From Cruorifilaria tuberocauda (Eukaryota; Nematoda; Chromadorea; Rhabditida; Onchocercidae): a stretch of DNA of 64,000 bases. Location of the stretch: positions 1 to 64,000 of the forward strand of contig JABVXU010000224.1 in the NCBI GenBank assembly GCA_013365365.1. Direction: 5' to 3'. This document shows positions 12,453 through 25,983 of the stretch, piece after piece; position 1 is the first letter of the stretch, and each line of letters starts with the position of its first letter. A program made the position numbers and the translations under genes. The notes under the pieces were generated by a model, which was given only the letters and a program-made list of their open reading frames with translations, searched no databases and had not been told where the DNA came from.

Positions 12453-15400
12453 TAGCGTAGCAGCTATCAGCTTGCACTATTCATTCTTTTCTGTAATCTA
12501 AGATCGTCTTTTACTTCATTGTACAAACAACATATTTTGCTGATAACGTTGAAAGATATTATTTCACTGATTCCACGTCTTCATATTTTGATCAGATTTA
12601 TTAGCCTTTAACTTTTACTTAATAACAATTCGACCTAAATCGCGATTATTATAATTTATGATGAATTATTGTCAATCTTTCATATTCACTCACTGACAGA
12701 AGAATAAACAGCATAAAAGTTTGATGAATAATAGGTAGAAGCATCGTTATATGGGGAATGGGATCCTGGTAGACCAGATTATTATAGTATCATACCAGTC
12801 TCACTGTGCTGCAAAAAGTTGATCAAGAATTGGCAAAAAAATCAAGTGTGCTAAATAACAGATATGGCAGATTAACGGCAAACATGAAAAGCTGAGGAAA
12901 TCACAGTTACTTTTCAATGAAGATACATTGGATAGCAACTCAGAGAGAAATATTGATGCGTTAAATGCTAAATTTTTCATAAGATGGCCCGCCAATTTAG
13001 GGTACATTTCTAACTTCTGGAATTTAATCGATTTTGACAAATTTGAATATTTCTATGCTTTTTCTACTTCTCCTATCATATTTAATTCGAAATTTAAACC
13101 ATGATAATACTTCATAAAAATCTCAAACTTAGTTTAATGATGATATTAACGAAAGTAAAATTCACCCTTGCAGTCCGAATTAATTTGTAAAATTGTGATG
13201 CGTATGTTGGAAGGAAAAGCATGAATTATTTCAGTGGAAAAACAGTCAGTAATTGTTTCGGTTGAAATATGCCATTGAAAAACGACAAAAAATTTCAAAA
13301 ACTGTCAGAAAACCAATTCGAAATCGCGAAATACAAACGAAACTATGAACTTTCCCATCTGCTCTCGCCGCCAAGACAATGGAAAGAAACTTTCTTTCCT
13401 AATACAAAAAGATGCATCGATTCAGTGAAAAATAGAAATTCTATGAATTTTCTGAAAGAGAAGGAATAAGTATGAAATTATTATAGCAAACAACACGAAC
13501 TAATATTCAACGATCAAATGAGCCGAGAAATGGAAGTTAGATTGATAAAAACAAATTTCAAATTTTATTTGACAGATCAATTAAAGCAGTTTTGATGTTA
13601 TTTATTAGTGCTAATGATAACTAGCAATAAAATGATAAGAATTAGATTGATGAAAATATTTATGTTCTAAATGATAAAAATAAGAAAATTCAGGACGTTT
13701 TAGTATTATGAGTTGAAATTGAATTAGATAAAAGTGAAACTGTTATATATTTGAACTTTTTTCTGTCTCTATACATTGTGATTTTTAAAGGAATATAGGT
13801 GAGACGAACTGAAGCGATATGATTTTCATTTCTTCCATATTGATCACATTAACTTATATGATAAATGATGTGATTTAGCTACTTTTGATTGATAATTTAA
13901 AATATGCCACATTTGTTAATTAACGAGTATGGGGAATATGTCATTAAAAAACACTTTAAATATATCAAAGAATTCCTATGACTATAGGCCAGTATAAGAA
14001 TGGACAAAGTAGAAAGCAACTGTTATGTTATGTTTTATATGTCAATTCATTTCAACCTATTATTCAACGGTCGTATTTTGGATTGGTGTAAAAGTAATCC
14101 GCTTCGACCTCAGTTGAATTTAGCTATTTAATATGGAATATATCATTTAATAAGTGTGGCTGTATTTTCATGGCAATTTTCCATTTTATTCTCTCATTCT
14201 ATATTTGTCTAAGGAAAATGAAACAATGGAACAAAAAAACAAATTTGAATGATTTTTTTTTGAATCCGAAATTCAACAATTCATGAATATTAATCATATA
14301 TTATTTAGGAACTTTTTATGAATGTCAAGTATAGCTATGACTCAAAAATTTTGCGAAGGAAACAAGAACTTCAATGATAAGTCATTGGAAGTTGCACTGA
14401 AACTAATTTACCTCTTATGAGAACAAATTAAAGAAATACATAGATTTATTTGCTATTGGAGAAATGAAAAAACTTAATAGATACCTTTGTGAGTTGCGAT
14501 AATTTGAAAAATCACCAAAATACTTTTTTTGAAATATCAGATACCTTTTGATCTGTGAATTGCATAGAATCACTGATGAGAATCATTTCAGCGATCGAAT
14601 GAAAAAGCTCTTGTAATGTTGGGGGAAAGTACTGGTCACTACTCGTTGACCTGTAGCTAACAATTTCCCGAATTTCAACGAAGCCTTAGTAATCAGAAAT
14701 TTAGGAAACGGTAATATGTGATCGAAAATACACGTAAGAGGAATCTAATTAACGCCTGAACAGGCAATTACCGCTTCAGAAGTGGGATGTATGAGTTAGG
14801 CATTTTGTCTCTCTGATCGATAACTACTTTTTCCAGTATATTAACTATTTTTTGCAATGAAAATATAGAGTTAGCACAAAAAATATTGTCTAAGAGTTAA
14901 TCGAATTCATGATTTCTATGATATAAAATACTGTATAGATAAAGATTTGAAAACCACAATAGAGTTGAAAAATTAAATAAAAGGCTTGAGAAATGCTATG
15001 GATGAGATCGAAAAAGACATTGTGAATAATGGGCGGAATTGAGAATCATCGATTTAGCGAAATCATTCACTCACTTCACCATAAAATAATTTGGAAATTT
15101 GTATTACGACTACCGTTGTCATCATCTTTTTCCATATAAAAAAAAGTTATTTTATTTGTAGGAAAACATACTAACTTTTCCAGGAAATTTTTCACTGCCG
15201 AGAACAGTAATGTAGTATTAAAATAACTTAGAAGTACGACAGGTCAATATGTTTATTCTATACCCATCATTTCCTTTTTTAAGACACTATCCATTGCTTA
15301 TTGGGAATTGCTGCATTAAAATCAACGAAGAAAACTGTCTAGGAGTAATCTAAATTATTCGTTTAAGTAAGAAGTGATTAGGAATGAATAAAGTGAAATA

Positions 15401-18400
15401 CTTTTCATCAAATTCAGAAAATAAATAGATATAAATTTTGGAAGTTAACTTTGAGGCCCTATGATTGAAAAATGATTCAAATAATGTCAGAAAAATTCAA
15501 ATAAAGTGATTAAACTAATTTGATTTATAGATGCAGTCTTTTGATTAATGACTGCATATAGCATTATATTCCAATATTTTCAATTTCTTGTCAACATTTC
15601 AATATCTTTATTACATAATACCTCGCAATTACCTGATGATTTAGTCTTTTCGATAACTCATTACTATCAATTCATTGTATCTTACAGTTAAATTCATGAG
15701 AAAAATATGGATGATGATTTTTTCTATTCAACTTTGGAAAACTTCCTTCTTCCAATGTCTTAAAACTATAGCCGTTGAATTAATAAGCTCATTTTAATAT
15801 GGTTTGTAAAGAAACAAGAATATTGTGATGGCACAAGACAACGTATTTCTAATTTCAATGATAGTTACTTAATTGTTTGATTTAAGAGCAGAATAAAATA
15901 CTTTACTATTTATTCCATTTCATTTTATTTGAGAAAAATGCACCGTTTTTTTGAAGTTTACATAAAAATATCAATGAATCTTTACTCTACTATTCTAATG
16001 AAAATGCTTTTAAGATCATTCTGAAAAGATCGTAAATATTTCAGTGCAAAAGAAAGAAATGAAATTCGAATCATTTCTTGCAGAAAAAGAATGATTCGTA
16101 GAGAAACTGAAAATTATTATATATTTTTTGCATTTTTCTGATATTTTAATATCATTCGTTGATTTCTTTATAAAGTATTTAGTTTTTGAATGACATTCGC
16201 TTTTCTAACCGTTACAATAGCATTTGCTTGACTTTGCTACATTGTAAGTTTAGGTAAATAAGTTCATTCCCGTATTATATTCCGATGTCTATAAATAAAT
16301 CTTTTCATTTATAATTTTGCTTTTTAAGTTTTCTCAGACAAAAGAAGAATACGATTAGCAACTAAGTAAAAGTGATGCAGAAATCATTCAATGTAATCTA
16401 AATTAATAATTGTTAGTAATTTGTAATATTTGTCCTTCGATTACGCCTTTTTTGCATATCATGTGCTTTCTTCGCCCTTGCTAGCAATATTTAATAAAAT
16501 TCTTCGAACTTTTGGGCGGCTTAAAGATCCAAAGTCTCAGATTACAATTTAGTGAAGAAGCATAATGTTCACAATCAGTAAATGCATCATCGATTACTGG
16601 AAATGATTGCAATCGGTATTTTAATTGCTATATTTTATTTTATGTTAAACATAATTTTTATGTTGAACAGCTGAATTTTAAGATAGTTTTATTCCAATTC
16701 CACTAGCAATCCTATGCATGTTATCAATTTTATCGAAATAGGCTTTGAAACTGATTTTCCATTGAAACAAAGGAAGATATGGGACAACTGATTACAGAGA
16801 GATTTCACTTATTGTCAATTAAGACAAAGAGAAAAAGTCTGAAAAGAAATATACTTTCTTTGTGAAAGACATGAAGAAAAAGGAGAAAATCAGCAGACTC
16901 CTTTTGATAAGTTCATCAAATATTAAAATTTTTTTTTGGCAGTTAAAGCATGGAAATCTGTAATAAAAGATAAGCCTTACTGATTTGTGAGATGCATCAA
17001 TTTTTCTTGCTTAGCTGGTAATCACTTTTTTTCTTCATTGAAATGAGAAAGTCTATTTATTTCAGATTACTGGGTAAACTAGAAAAGCTCAAGAGACATC
17101 ACATTGAAATGAAAAGTATAAAACAATCTCGTAATTAATCGACTTATTCTTAAAAAGAGATTTTCTATAAGTGATAACTTATCTTCATTTTCACATATTC
17201 TCTTCATCAATTGCTTTCATTTCTTCTACCACATTTCAACGGGTTAATGGTACAAATCAAAATTGGAAAAACATCACTTTATATTTAAGTGGAATATTTA
17301 CATTAATGCAATAACAAATTAGTCATCGAAATTTCATTCAAATGATGCTGCCTAATAAAAAAAATTTTAATTACTGTTTTTTTTGTTCTGTTTTTTTTTT
17401 CTGAAATCTGTTTATTACAATGTTAAGCATAATGAAATACGTTTTAGAACGACTTATTAATTCACATTCAAAACAAAATTATATCTTACAAAAAAAAAAT
17501 TGATTATCAAAAATTCATGTCTGGAATAATAAATTCAACTTTATTTTCAAGTCTCATTAAAGCTATTCGTAGCATTAATATGTCATCTTTTTCAAAGTTT
17601 ACTAAAATTATCATAAAAATTTGCTATAATGAAACTTGCTTAATCAAATTTGAAGCAATCGCTGACAATTTTGATGCGACTTAATAAAACTCAAAGCTAA
17701 GCTTAAATTTTTCTTGTTATAAAAAGATTCTTTGCTGATAAAATTGTAAACTCATTATTCAAATACTATTAGTCATTTTGAAAAATGAATAACAACAGAA
17801 TTCAAAGAAGTAGTAATTTGAATTTCAATACATTAAATTTTAACTGCCTTGTAGCAGTATTATCTATGGTCAAAAAAACTATCACTTTTATCATTAATTA
17901 AATATAACATGACTTTAACGCTATATGAAATTAATTAGGCTTATAGATTCCCAGTATAAATTCAATATTACAATAGGCCTTCTTAGTGAATTGAACAACT
18001 TAAAAAACTTATTGATTTGTCAATATGATCATTCAAATTATAGAAGTATCGACAATATTATATCAGTTCTTGGTAATGATTATATAATTGTGATAAGGAC
18101 AAATGTAGAAGTTCTTTATTTCATTATCTTTATCAAATCGATTATTTATTCATGATCGAATTAAGATTCAGGAGATAAGCCTGAAACCTTTAACAACTCA
18201 TCAATTCATCCTTCCGGTTTCTCGCATAACTGTATTCTATCCTGTCCATCACCTTCGAAACGCTTCAAACGTTTCAATAATCCATAATTTACCACTGTTT
18301 AAAATAAGTTGATCAATAAATCATTAACGCATAATTTAAAGAAGTATACTTCCTAAAATACTTCTATTACATCTTTATCGCGTATGATTTCCTTGATCTT

Positions 18401-21400
18401 CACATTTTTTTTTTGTCCTTGTCATCATTGACAACAGTTTGCAAAAAGAATTCCACTTGAAGCAAATAAAAAGTGTTTGCATGTATGCTTTCGTGACGAA
18501 ATTGTGAAGTAATGTAGAAAGATCAAATTCAGTTATGTTGCAATATATTCAATTTATTTGAATACACTTAAGTTCCATTGATCTTCTGAATATTATAACA
18601 CCAAAATAACTTTTTTTAATTTTTGCGAATCAACGAAACGAACATTGAAATTACTTCATCAAAAATTAGAAATAATAATTATAAAGAAAAAAGTAATACC
18701 TCGCGTGGTATTCTTAAGTTAATTTAACAGGAAATAGGAAATATGGGGCGATGAGTGAAAAAAGAAAATTAAAACGGCTTAGCTTTGCTCTTTCTTTTTC
18801 TTCCTCTGCAAATGAGGACGAGTTATAGGATGACAATTTACGACAGCAAGTCATTTAAAATGCGCTATGATTGATTTTGATATGCATGCCACTTCATGAC
18901 ATCCTTGCTAATTTTAAATAACGGTTAATGTTATAACATCGTATTTTTATAGTTGATAATACGGAGCAATTGATTTCATTCTTGCAGAGATTGCTGCATG
19001 GAATTCTTGATCATTGCTTCAGGTTGTCCGATAAGAGCAATTTAAAAAAATTAATCCAAATAAGACAGATCACACAAATATTTCCATGCAATAACTTCAC
19101 TCTGACATGAAGAATTTTTACGCTGTCATCAAATATAAACAAATTAATAATGGATACAGCATATCAGTTAAATAAGTGAGAGAGTGATGGATTTTACATT
19201 ATGATCAAGAATCAATGATCATTCTGATAGCAAAAGAGTTATTGACATAGTTTTAAAATCAGTGAGAGAGAGTCATATGATAATTTGGCGATATATTTAT
19301 GGTACCGCTCTTTTCTGCATGAAATATTTTCCCGTTATATTTATCAAATCTGTTATCTGTGAGTTAGCGCATTTCTTCAGAAGAGTGACATTTATAACCT
19401 CAATTCATGTTATCACTCTCGAACAACATTTCCATCTGTAACATTCAGCAATGAAATTTAGAAACAATCGAGAATAGTATATCGCATGCGCATGCGTGCA
19501 CGAGATACACGCACAAATTTTTGCAAATTAATAAATCAAGTTCTTTAATAAAAAGAATGTTCGAATTTGTCGATTTGAAAGTAATTAAAATATCTTTGCG
19601 TCGTTTGAATCAAAATATCACTGGAAAATGAAGAAGCAGTGACTTACTCGCTTCTGTCCATTTCACATATTATATCGGTAGTGGAAAGATTATTTCATAT
19701 ATTAAATTTTCAAAGTACATTATCAGATTCATTAGATTTCCCTTTAAAAATTTTCTTTTTACTATCTAAATTTCTTCTGATAGTTTCTAATCCTTTGTAT
19801 TTTATTTAGTAAGAAAGCTTTTACATTGTTGCAGGGAAGAGAAAGTTCAAATATCTCTGTCATCCAAATATTTTTATTTTTTCTTTTTAATCTCCTCTAC
19901 TGAAAGTTCCACTTTTATTCGATAACTATTACTTTTTATCCCTTTCTTGCTCTCTTTTCAATCCAATTTCTTTTCAAATTAAAATAACTGTTCATAACTT
20001 AATCTTCCATTTTCTCCCAAGTGATAATGCGGTTGTTTCCATTCCATCTTCTGGCTCATTCTATTTTTGCTCAAATAATGATTGTATCTTTTCCATCACT
20101 TCTAAATGATTTCTTTTTCATTTCTGTAAATAGCAGCTCATATTTTAGATTTCTTCTGGACAGGAACGGCCGGATAATGTAGCCTCATCTTTAGATTATA
20201 CTTCATCTCTGCGTTGGTCTATTGGCTTTACTTTGGTACTCACTGCTGCATATTTTATTTTCCGGTTTGTTTCATAGAATTTATTGGTTTTCATCAAGAT
20301 TGAAAGGGCCGAAAGGCTGTATAGTAGAGTTATTTTGCGCAATATCTCTTGATTAAATATTAAAATGATAAAATATTCCTATTATCAAATTGAAGCGCAG
20401 TAAAAGAAGGAATGCGAAGAAAAGAGGAAAAAGAGAAGATTTTAGTTATTGCATTGCATCTCTAATTATGCTAATTATAATTAAGCGAGCTATTTTTCTT
20501 CAATGACATTCCATCGTGACCAAGAACTTAAAATCATATATTTTCTACAATTAAAATTAGCTAATAAACGATAGAGAAGGAATTGAATACCAATTCTGAT
20601 AGTGTATTTGTGTTTAAAAATGAAGCAATGTGAGCCATCCTTCACTACATCCTTCAATTGTTATTTTAATTATAGATCTGTTCTCAGAAAGTATTTAAAC
20701 GAACAGACGAAATCACTTCATATTCTTTTCTTCAATGACGATATCACTCTGTTAGTTTACTCACTGTTCTTCAATGTCAACTAAATTTTAGGAGTAACTG
20801 CTTTGCATTGACTTGCATTTTCAATGCAAGTAATAGCCCATAGTTTTATAATTTTTTCTCTCTATTTCTTTTCTCCAAAAAAAATCTCTTCAAAAAGTGT
20901 AATTTTTTTGAAAGTAACGGTGGGTTAAAACTCCAAGTGCACTCTCATCCATGAAAGCTGAAAGAGATAAGCTAATATATTTGAAAATACGTTGAATCCA
21001 TTGCATTTGATGGATAAGTTTCTCTTTTTAATACTCCAATAAATCGCTAATCCTAAATTTAGGAATGGGTCAGCTCGGTCAAATGTGGATCATCGATTGC
21101 ATGAGTATATTCACAAATACTATCCTTCAGAGACCATTATAGAATATACGCAACGAATGAAACCACTAAACGGTCATGCCAAGCAACAGCACTAATACAA
21201 TCAACTATAAATTAATTGAATTTCATTAATTCATGCAAAGTGACATGCATACGAGTTCAAAAAAAGTCAAATTGACGAAATTTTAATTTACATAAGATTT
21301 TGCATAAGGTGTAAATTTTCATTCTAATTATCATTTTATTTAGAATAAAGATATTGGTTAGCTCAGGCTTTCTTCTATTTCGTATAGCTGCCGAGCGGGT

Positions 21401-22042
21401 GTGTCTTGCTGAACTTCGGGGGTGCGGAAAAAGAGCTACTGACTCTAAATATGGTGTATGCTTCGTTGGGTATTTGTTCACAAACGAAAAATCGATTAAC
21501 CCTCGACAATTATTTAATTTGCAATCTGAAATAAAAACATTTTCATAAGAAGCATAAGTAAAGTAAATAATGAGATAGTGAGTTTAGTTATATTCTATTG
21601 GAATATTAGTTCTTCGAATTGTTGGAAGTGTTAGCAGCACAGCATTTTCGTTTTACTGACAATCACTCAAATTAGGAAATCGAACTCAGCGATTATAATG
21701 TCTAACAGAGAAATGAGAAAGTCAAGCAAGGTTGAGCAGAATTTGCGAAACAACTTGGCTTAATCTCAACTACTTCAAGAAAATTAGCAAAAACTTAAAA
21801 ACTAAGCCAAAGTATATTTCTCTACAGTTGAGAAAGAAAGATATAATAAGTGAAAGAAGACTTCCGGTTCAAAAAGAAATTAAAATTCGAATAAGCAATA
21901 AAAGTGCATCCAGGATAAAACTAAGACTTCATTACTTGCATCCTTCGTTAAACTTTCAACCGAAAAATGTTTCTTGAACATCTTAGCTGAATTGAGTTTG
22001 GAAAACAAGAATTATACTTCCTGTTTTAGACTTTCTGCTTAA
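12453..22042. other. AT-rich intergenic tract, nothing recognised
   Basis: About 9.6 kb with very low GC and no exon that I can assign. Open frames at 12801-13040 (minus), 13269-13469 (plus) and 17925-18155 (plus) are short, AT-biased in composition and lack partner exons. A GC-richer patch at 21350-21450 holds overlapping open frames on both strands without a family match. The 3' kilobase probably includes the pyruvate kinase promoter and its first exon. Confidence 0.5.
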
Positions 22043-25000
22043 ATGATAGCCAAGTGAAATTAATGAAACTTAAATTAATCATCGTATGATGACTTTCTGA
22101 CAATTAATTTAAGAGCATCAATTGAATCAAAATTTTTAGTCTGAAACTTTTAACGGTAACGGCACTGCCATAAAGTGATCAAATTTAGATCAACAGAAAA
22201 TTTGGAAGTATTTTCAAATCTCATGCACAGATGCAAAATAAATATTAACAACCAGCCACATATTGGAAGAAAAACAGCAATAATATGCACTATTGGTATG
22301 GAATATTTCTGATGAGAAAACTTGGCCCAATTCACTTTTCTGAACTCTTTGGCCAATCATTTTCCTTAACTTATCATTCCTTAAAAAGTTTAAAAAGTTA
22401 ATGCTTGACACTTTTCAAGAAATCATATGTTTATCATGAATATGAAGAATTTATTTTCTGATACTATTTTGCCAAGATTCATCTTTTCGTCTCAGCGTTA
22501 ACTTCGGGTGCGCTAATTGATCTCATACAAGTATTTATATTATTTTTAAATAGATTTTAAAAGAAGAAAAAAGCTATTTGTAATTATGAAACTATTTGAC
22601 CTTTTTATTGATATTTTCTTTCAAAAATATTGTAAGCACACTATTGTGTAATAATATTTACACTTGTGCTTACAATATTTTTGAGTGATTATAGGACCAG
22701 CTTGTGGAAGTGTGGATAAATTGAAAGAAATGATAGCATCAGGCATGAATATTGCTCGTCTTAATTTTAGCCATGGATCACATGAGGTTTATATTAACAA
22801 TTCAATTGCGCAACTTTTTCCTATTCATAACATTTATTGGTAAAGATTATTCAGATAATTTTCTCAGTACTTATGCAATCGTGATTAATTTTTTATTTCG
22901 CGGTAGTTTTAAACCGGGAAGCTCAAACTAAAATTAATTTTCTTTGCAGTATCATGCAACAACAATAAAAAATGTACGCAAGGCAGTGGAAAGTTTTCAT
23001 CAGAAACCACTAGTTGCAATCGCTCTGGATACTAAAGGACCTGAAATTCGTACCGGACTTATAGATGGAGTAGGCTTAAAATTTTGACAAAACTTGCAAA
23101 TAGCAATTGGAATCGTTTTAATATAAGATGTTGTTCTCTATGAATAATATGAATTTAAGCGGAGTTGGAAAAGCATTGTCAAAGATTAAGAAAAAGTTGA
23201 AATCATTGAAGATAAAAATATTACAATAATAAATATAACTTATCTTTTATTCCACCCAGTCGGATACGGCAGAGATAGAGCTGAAAAAGGACGCAAAGAT
23301 CAAGCTCACGACAGATAAAGCCTTCGATTCAAAATGCAATGTTGACATATTATACGTCGACTATGAGAATATGCCAAATATTGTGAAGCCTGGAGTTCGC
23401 ATATTCATCGACGATGGGCTGATCTCAGTAACAGTTGATAGCATCCGTACGAATTTTTATTTCATTATCATTCAAAATGAATGTTTCGTTAATAGTTAAG
23501 CCTACAGGCTGAAAAATTCAGTTGATTAAGACGCATAATTTTGTTAGAACTTTTGATTTATTTCACTCACTCAAATTGTTTTCGGTTGGATTAGCAAACT
23601 TTGATAGTATAAACATAACAGAAATTGCTTATTATCTTTGTTTGAATCAGCCAAAATTTAGAAGGCAAAGACATAATGTGTACAATTGAGAATGGCGGTA
23701 AATTGGGCAGTAAAAAAGGAGTCAATCTTCCTGGTATCAAGTGTGATTTACCTGCCGTTTCCGATAAAGATACTGAGGACTTGAAATTCGGTGTTGAACA
23801 GGTATAATTCCTGGACTTGTTTAAGCAATCTTTTTCAAACATTTCTAGAGTTAACATATACTTTTGTTTCTATAGGGTGTTGATATGATATTTGCGTCAT
23901 TTATTCGAAACGCTGAAGGAGTACGTGTAATTCGGCGTATTCTTGGCGAAAAAGGCAGATTTATCAAAATTATAGCGAAAATTGAAAATCAGGAAGGTAT
24001 TGAAAAGTAAGCATGTAGTAATCAAATTCATAAGTGTTAGCTTTGAAATTCCGATTAAACTACCGTTAAAAGTTCATTCAAATTGCAGTGAGATGCCTTT
24101 TAGTTGAGAAATGGAAAAACAACATTTATGAGGGTTTTTTCTAGCGCAGATGAGATAATCAGAGAAGCAGACGGATTAATGATAGCACGCGGTGATTTGG
24201 GTATCGAAATTCCCACTGAGAAAGTATTCGCGGCGCAGAAAATGCTAATCGCACGATGTAACATAGTGGGAAAACCCGTGGTGTGTGCTACTCAAATGCT
24301 CGAATCAATGACCAAGAAACCAAGACCTACCAGAGCTGAAGGTAAGTTAATAAAAGTAAAAGTTAAATGAGAGAATCGTAAGATATTACTAAATCGATTG
24401 TCTATTGTTTTGACATGCTTAATGTAAATTTCAGTTCTATAATTTTCATAATTGTATTACTTGTTTCTCAAGAACTGTACCGACATAATCAGTAAAAGTG
24501 GGAGTAATTTATTGCACTGTGAATTATACATTAAAAAAAAGTTTTATTAATTTTGTATTTGGCATAATTAATTTAAAGTTAATCCATTATTGGAACTTAG
24601 GCAGCGATGTCGCAAATGCAGTATTAGATGGCAGTGACTGTGTTATGTTAAGCGGTGAAACAGCGAAAGGGGACTATCCCATATTAACATTAACCACTAT
24701 GGCTAAGGTAAGCTGTACGAGGATTGAAAGAAAAGTTTTCAGTCTACCTACAAGTACATTTGATGAAATATTAAGTTCACAGTGCAATTTCTGCATATTT
24801 ATTGAGAATTAATAAAGTCATGAAAGTTAATTAATGCTAGTCTCGTATGCTTTAGTTATGCCTGGAAGCGGAATTGACTATAAATTATCATGAAGTATTC
24901 CGTGAAGTTCTTCTTTGTATGAGAAAACCACCGGATGTTACACATACAGTTGCAATCGCAGCCGCTTCGGCGGCAATTTCATGCAATGCAAGCGCTATCA

Positions 25001-25983
25001 TAGTGCTTACTACCACTGGACAGTAAGTATTTTGAGTTTAAATCTTTTTATCTTTTAAGAAAACATCAATAAAAAGGAGGATATAAACGCATAAATAGAC
25101 AATTTCGATGAAGAAAAAAGTGGATCTTTAGAAATAATTGTTGTAGCTTATTAATTACAGTTACTGAGAGCTTTAAAATGAACTTAAATTTAAGTAATAA
25201 ATTTAGCTCCGCTGGTTTGGTAAGCCGTTATCGTCCAATGGCGCCTATCATTGCAATAACACGAGAAGAGCAAGCCGCACGACAAATGCACTTATTTCGT
25301 GGTGTTCATCCAGTGCTTTATACCGGTTTGTTAATACTTATTATTAATGAGTTTAAGTGACCAAATAATTGGTTTCAATCGGTAAACAAAAGAGTTTGCT
25401 TAATCTGCATTACTGGTAGAATCTTCTGATTTATCATTGTCCGATTCTAAACAATACTAATTTTCGCATCTAATCTTCTCGACAGCTACAAATAACTTTT
25501 GTAACGTTCGATATTTCATACTCATTAGGCGACTTTTCGAAATTGATATCCTTGTAAACAAAAGTAAATTATTTAGTGCCGAAAAATGAGGACTGGAGGG
25601 CTGATATTGATCTGCGAGTAGCCCACGGTATGAAAGAAGGACAGGCTCTTGGTTTTATTAAATCGAGTGACTTGATTATTATTATCACAGGATGGTCCAA
25701 AGGTATTATCACAGTTACTTTAGCTTGGGAGGCAGGAAAGGACAGCATTACAAAGGTAACAGATTGATAATAAAAAAGTCTATACTACCAGGAAGGTATA
25801 GTAATAGAAAAACGGTAGCAAATTTTCTTGATATTTTTTTAGATATAAAAATTTCAAATAAAGAGAAACAATTATTAGAAAAACAGATTATCGCTAATCA
25901 GATATTGACAATTCTTATGTTTTTAATGGAAAATTATAGGATCCGGGCATACGAACACAATGCGCATTATCAGAGTACCATGA
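22043..25983 (+). CDS. pyk: Pyruvate kinase
   Basis: Catalyses the last ATP-forming step of glycolysis (phosphoenolpyruvate plus ADP to pyruvate plus ATP) in the cytosol. Exons are 22189-22295, 22695-22786, 22950-23069, 23260-23446, 23662-23801, 23876-24006, 24145-24341, 24601-24707, 24856-25022, 25207-25325, 25577-25702 and 25940-25983. They encode 511 residues plus a 5' remainder. Visible motifs in order are [16 protein letters not shown], the active-site KIENQEG lysine/glutamate, ARGDLG (metal-binding Asp), CATQMLES, and [11 protein letters not shown]. The last short exon gives [10 protein letters not shown], the fructose-1,6-bisphosphate loop. Reading through its preceding donor would instead give a wrong C-terminus. 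The first exon is my least certain part: an 11-base ATG exon at 22043-22053 fits the phase and would give MIAK and a 515-residue protein, close to the family norm, but another first exon is possible. Confidence 0.95.
22621..22684. repeat. Perfect 20-bp inverted repeat (hairpin) in pyruvate kinase intron
   Basis: The arms 22621-22640 (TCAAAAATATTGTAAGCACA) and 22665-22684 are exact reverse complements, separated by 24 bases. The right arm ends 10 bases before the exon that starts at 22695, so a stem in the pre-mRNA would sit across the branch-point and acceptor region. It may be a tiny fold-back transposon relic or a structural splicing element. Confidence 0.9.

Noticed and set aside
12801..13040. 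79-residue minus-strand open frame with hydrophobic stretch
   Set aside because: Hydrophobicity is expected from AT-rich sequence; it does not join in phase to the nearby membrane protein gene, whose own ATG at 12452 follows an in-frame stop.
17925..18155. 76-residue plus-strand open frame
   Set aside because: Composition is Ile/Asn/Tyr-rich as expected of random AT-rich DNA; no splice partners, no family resemblance.
21354..21481. tRNA-like or exon-like GC-richer patch
   Set aside because: No B-box (GGTTCRA) and no cloverleaf could be drawn; overlapping open frames on both strands match no family.
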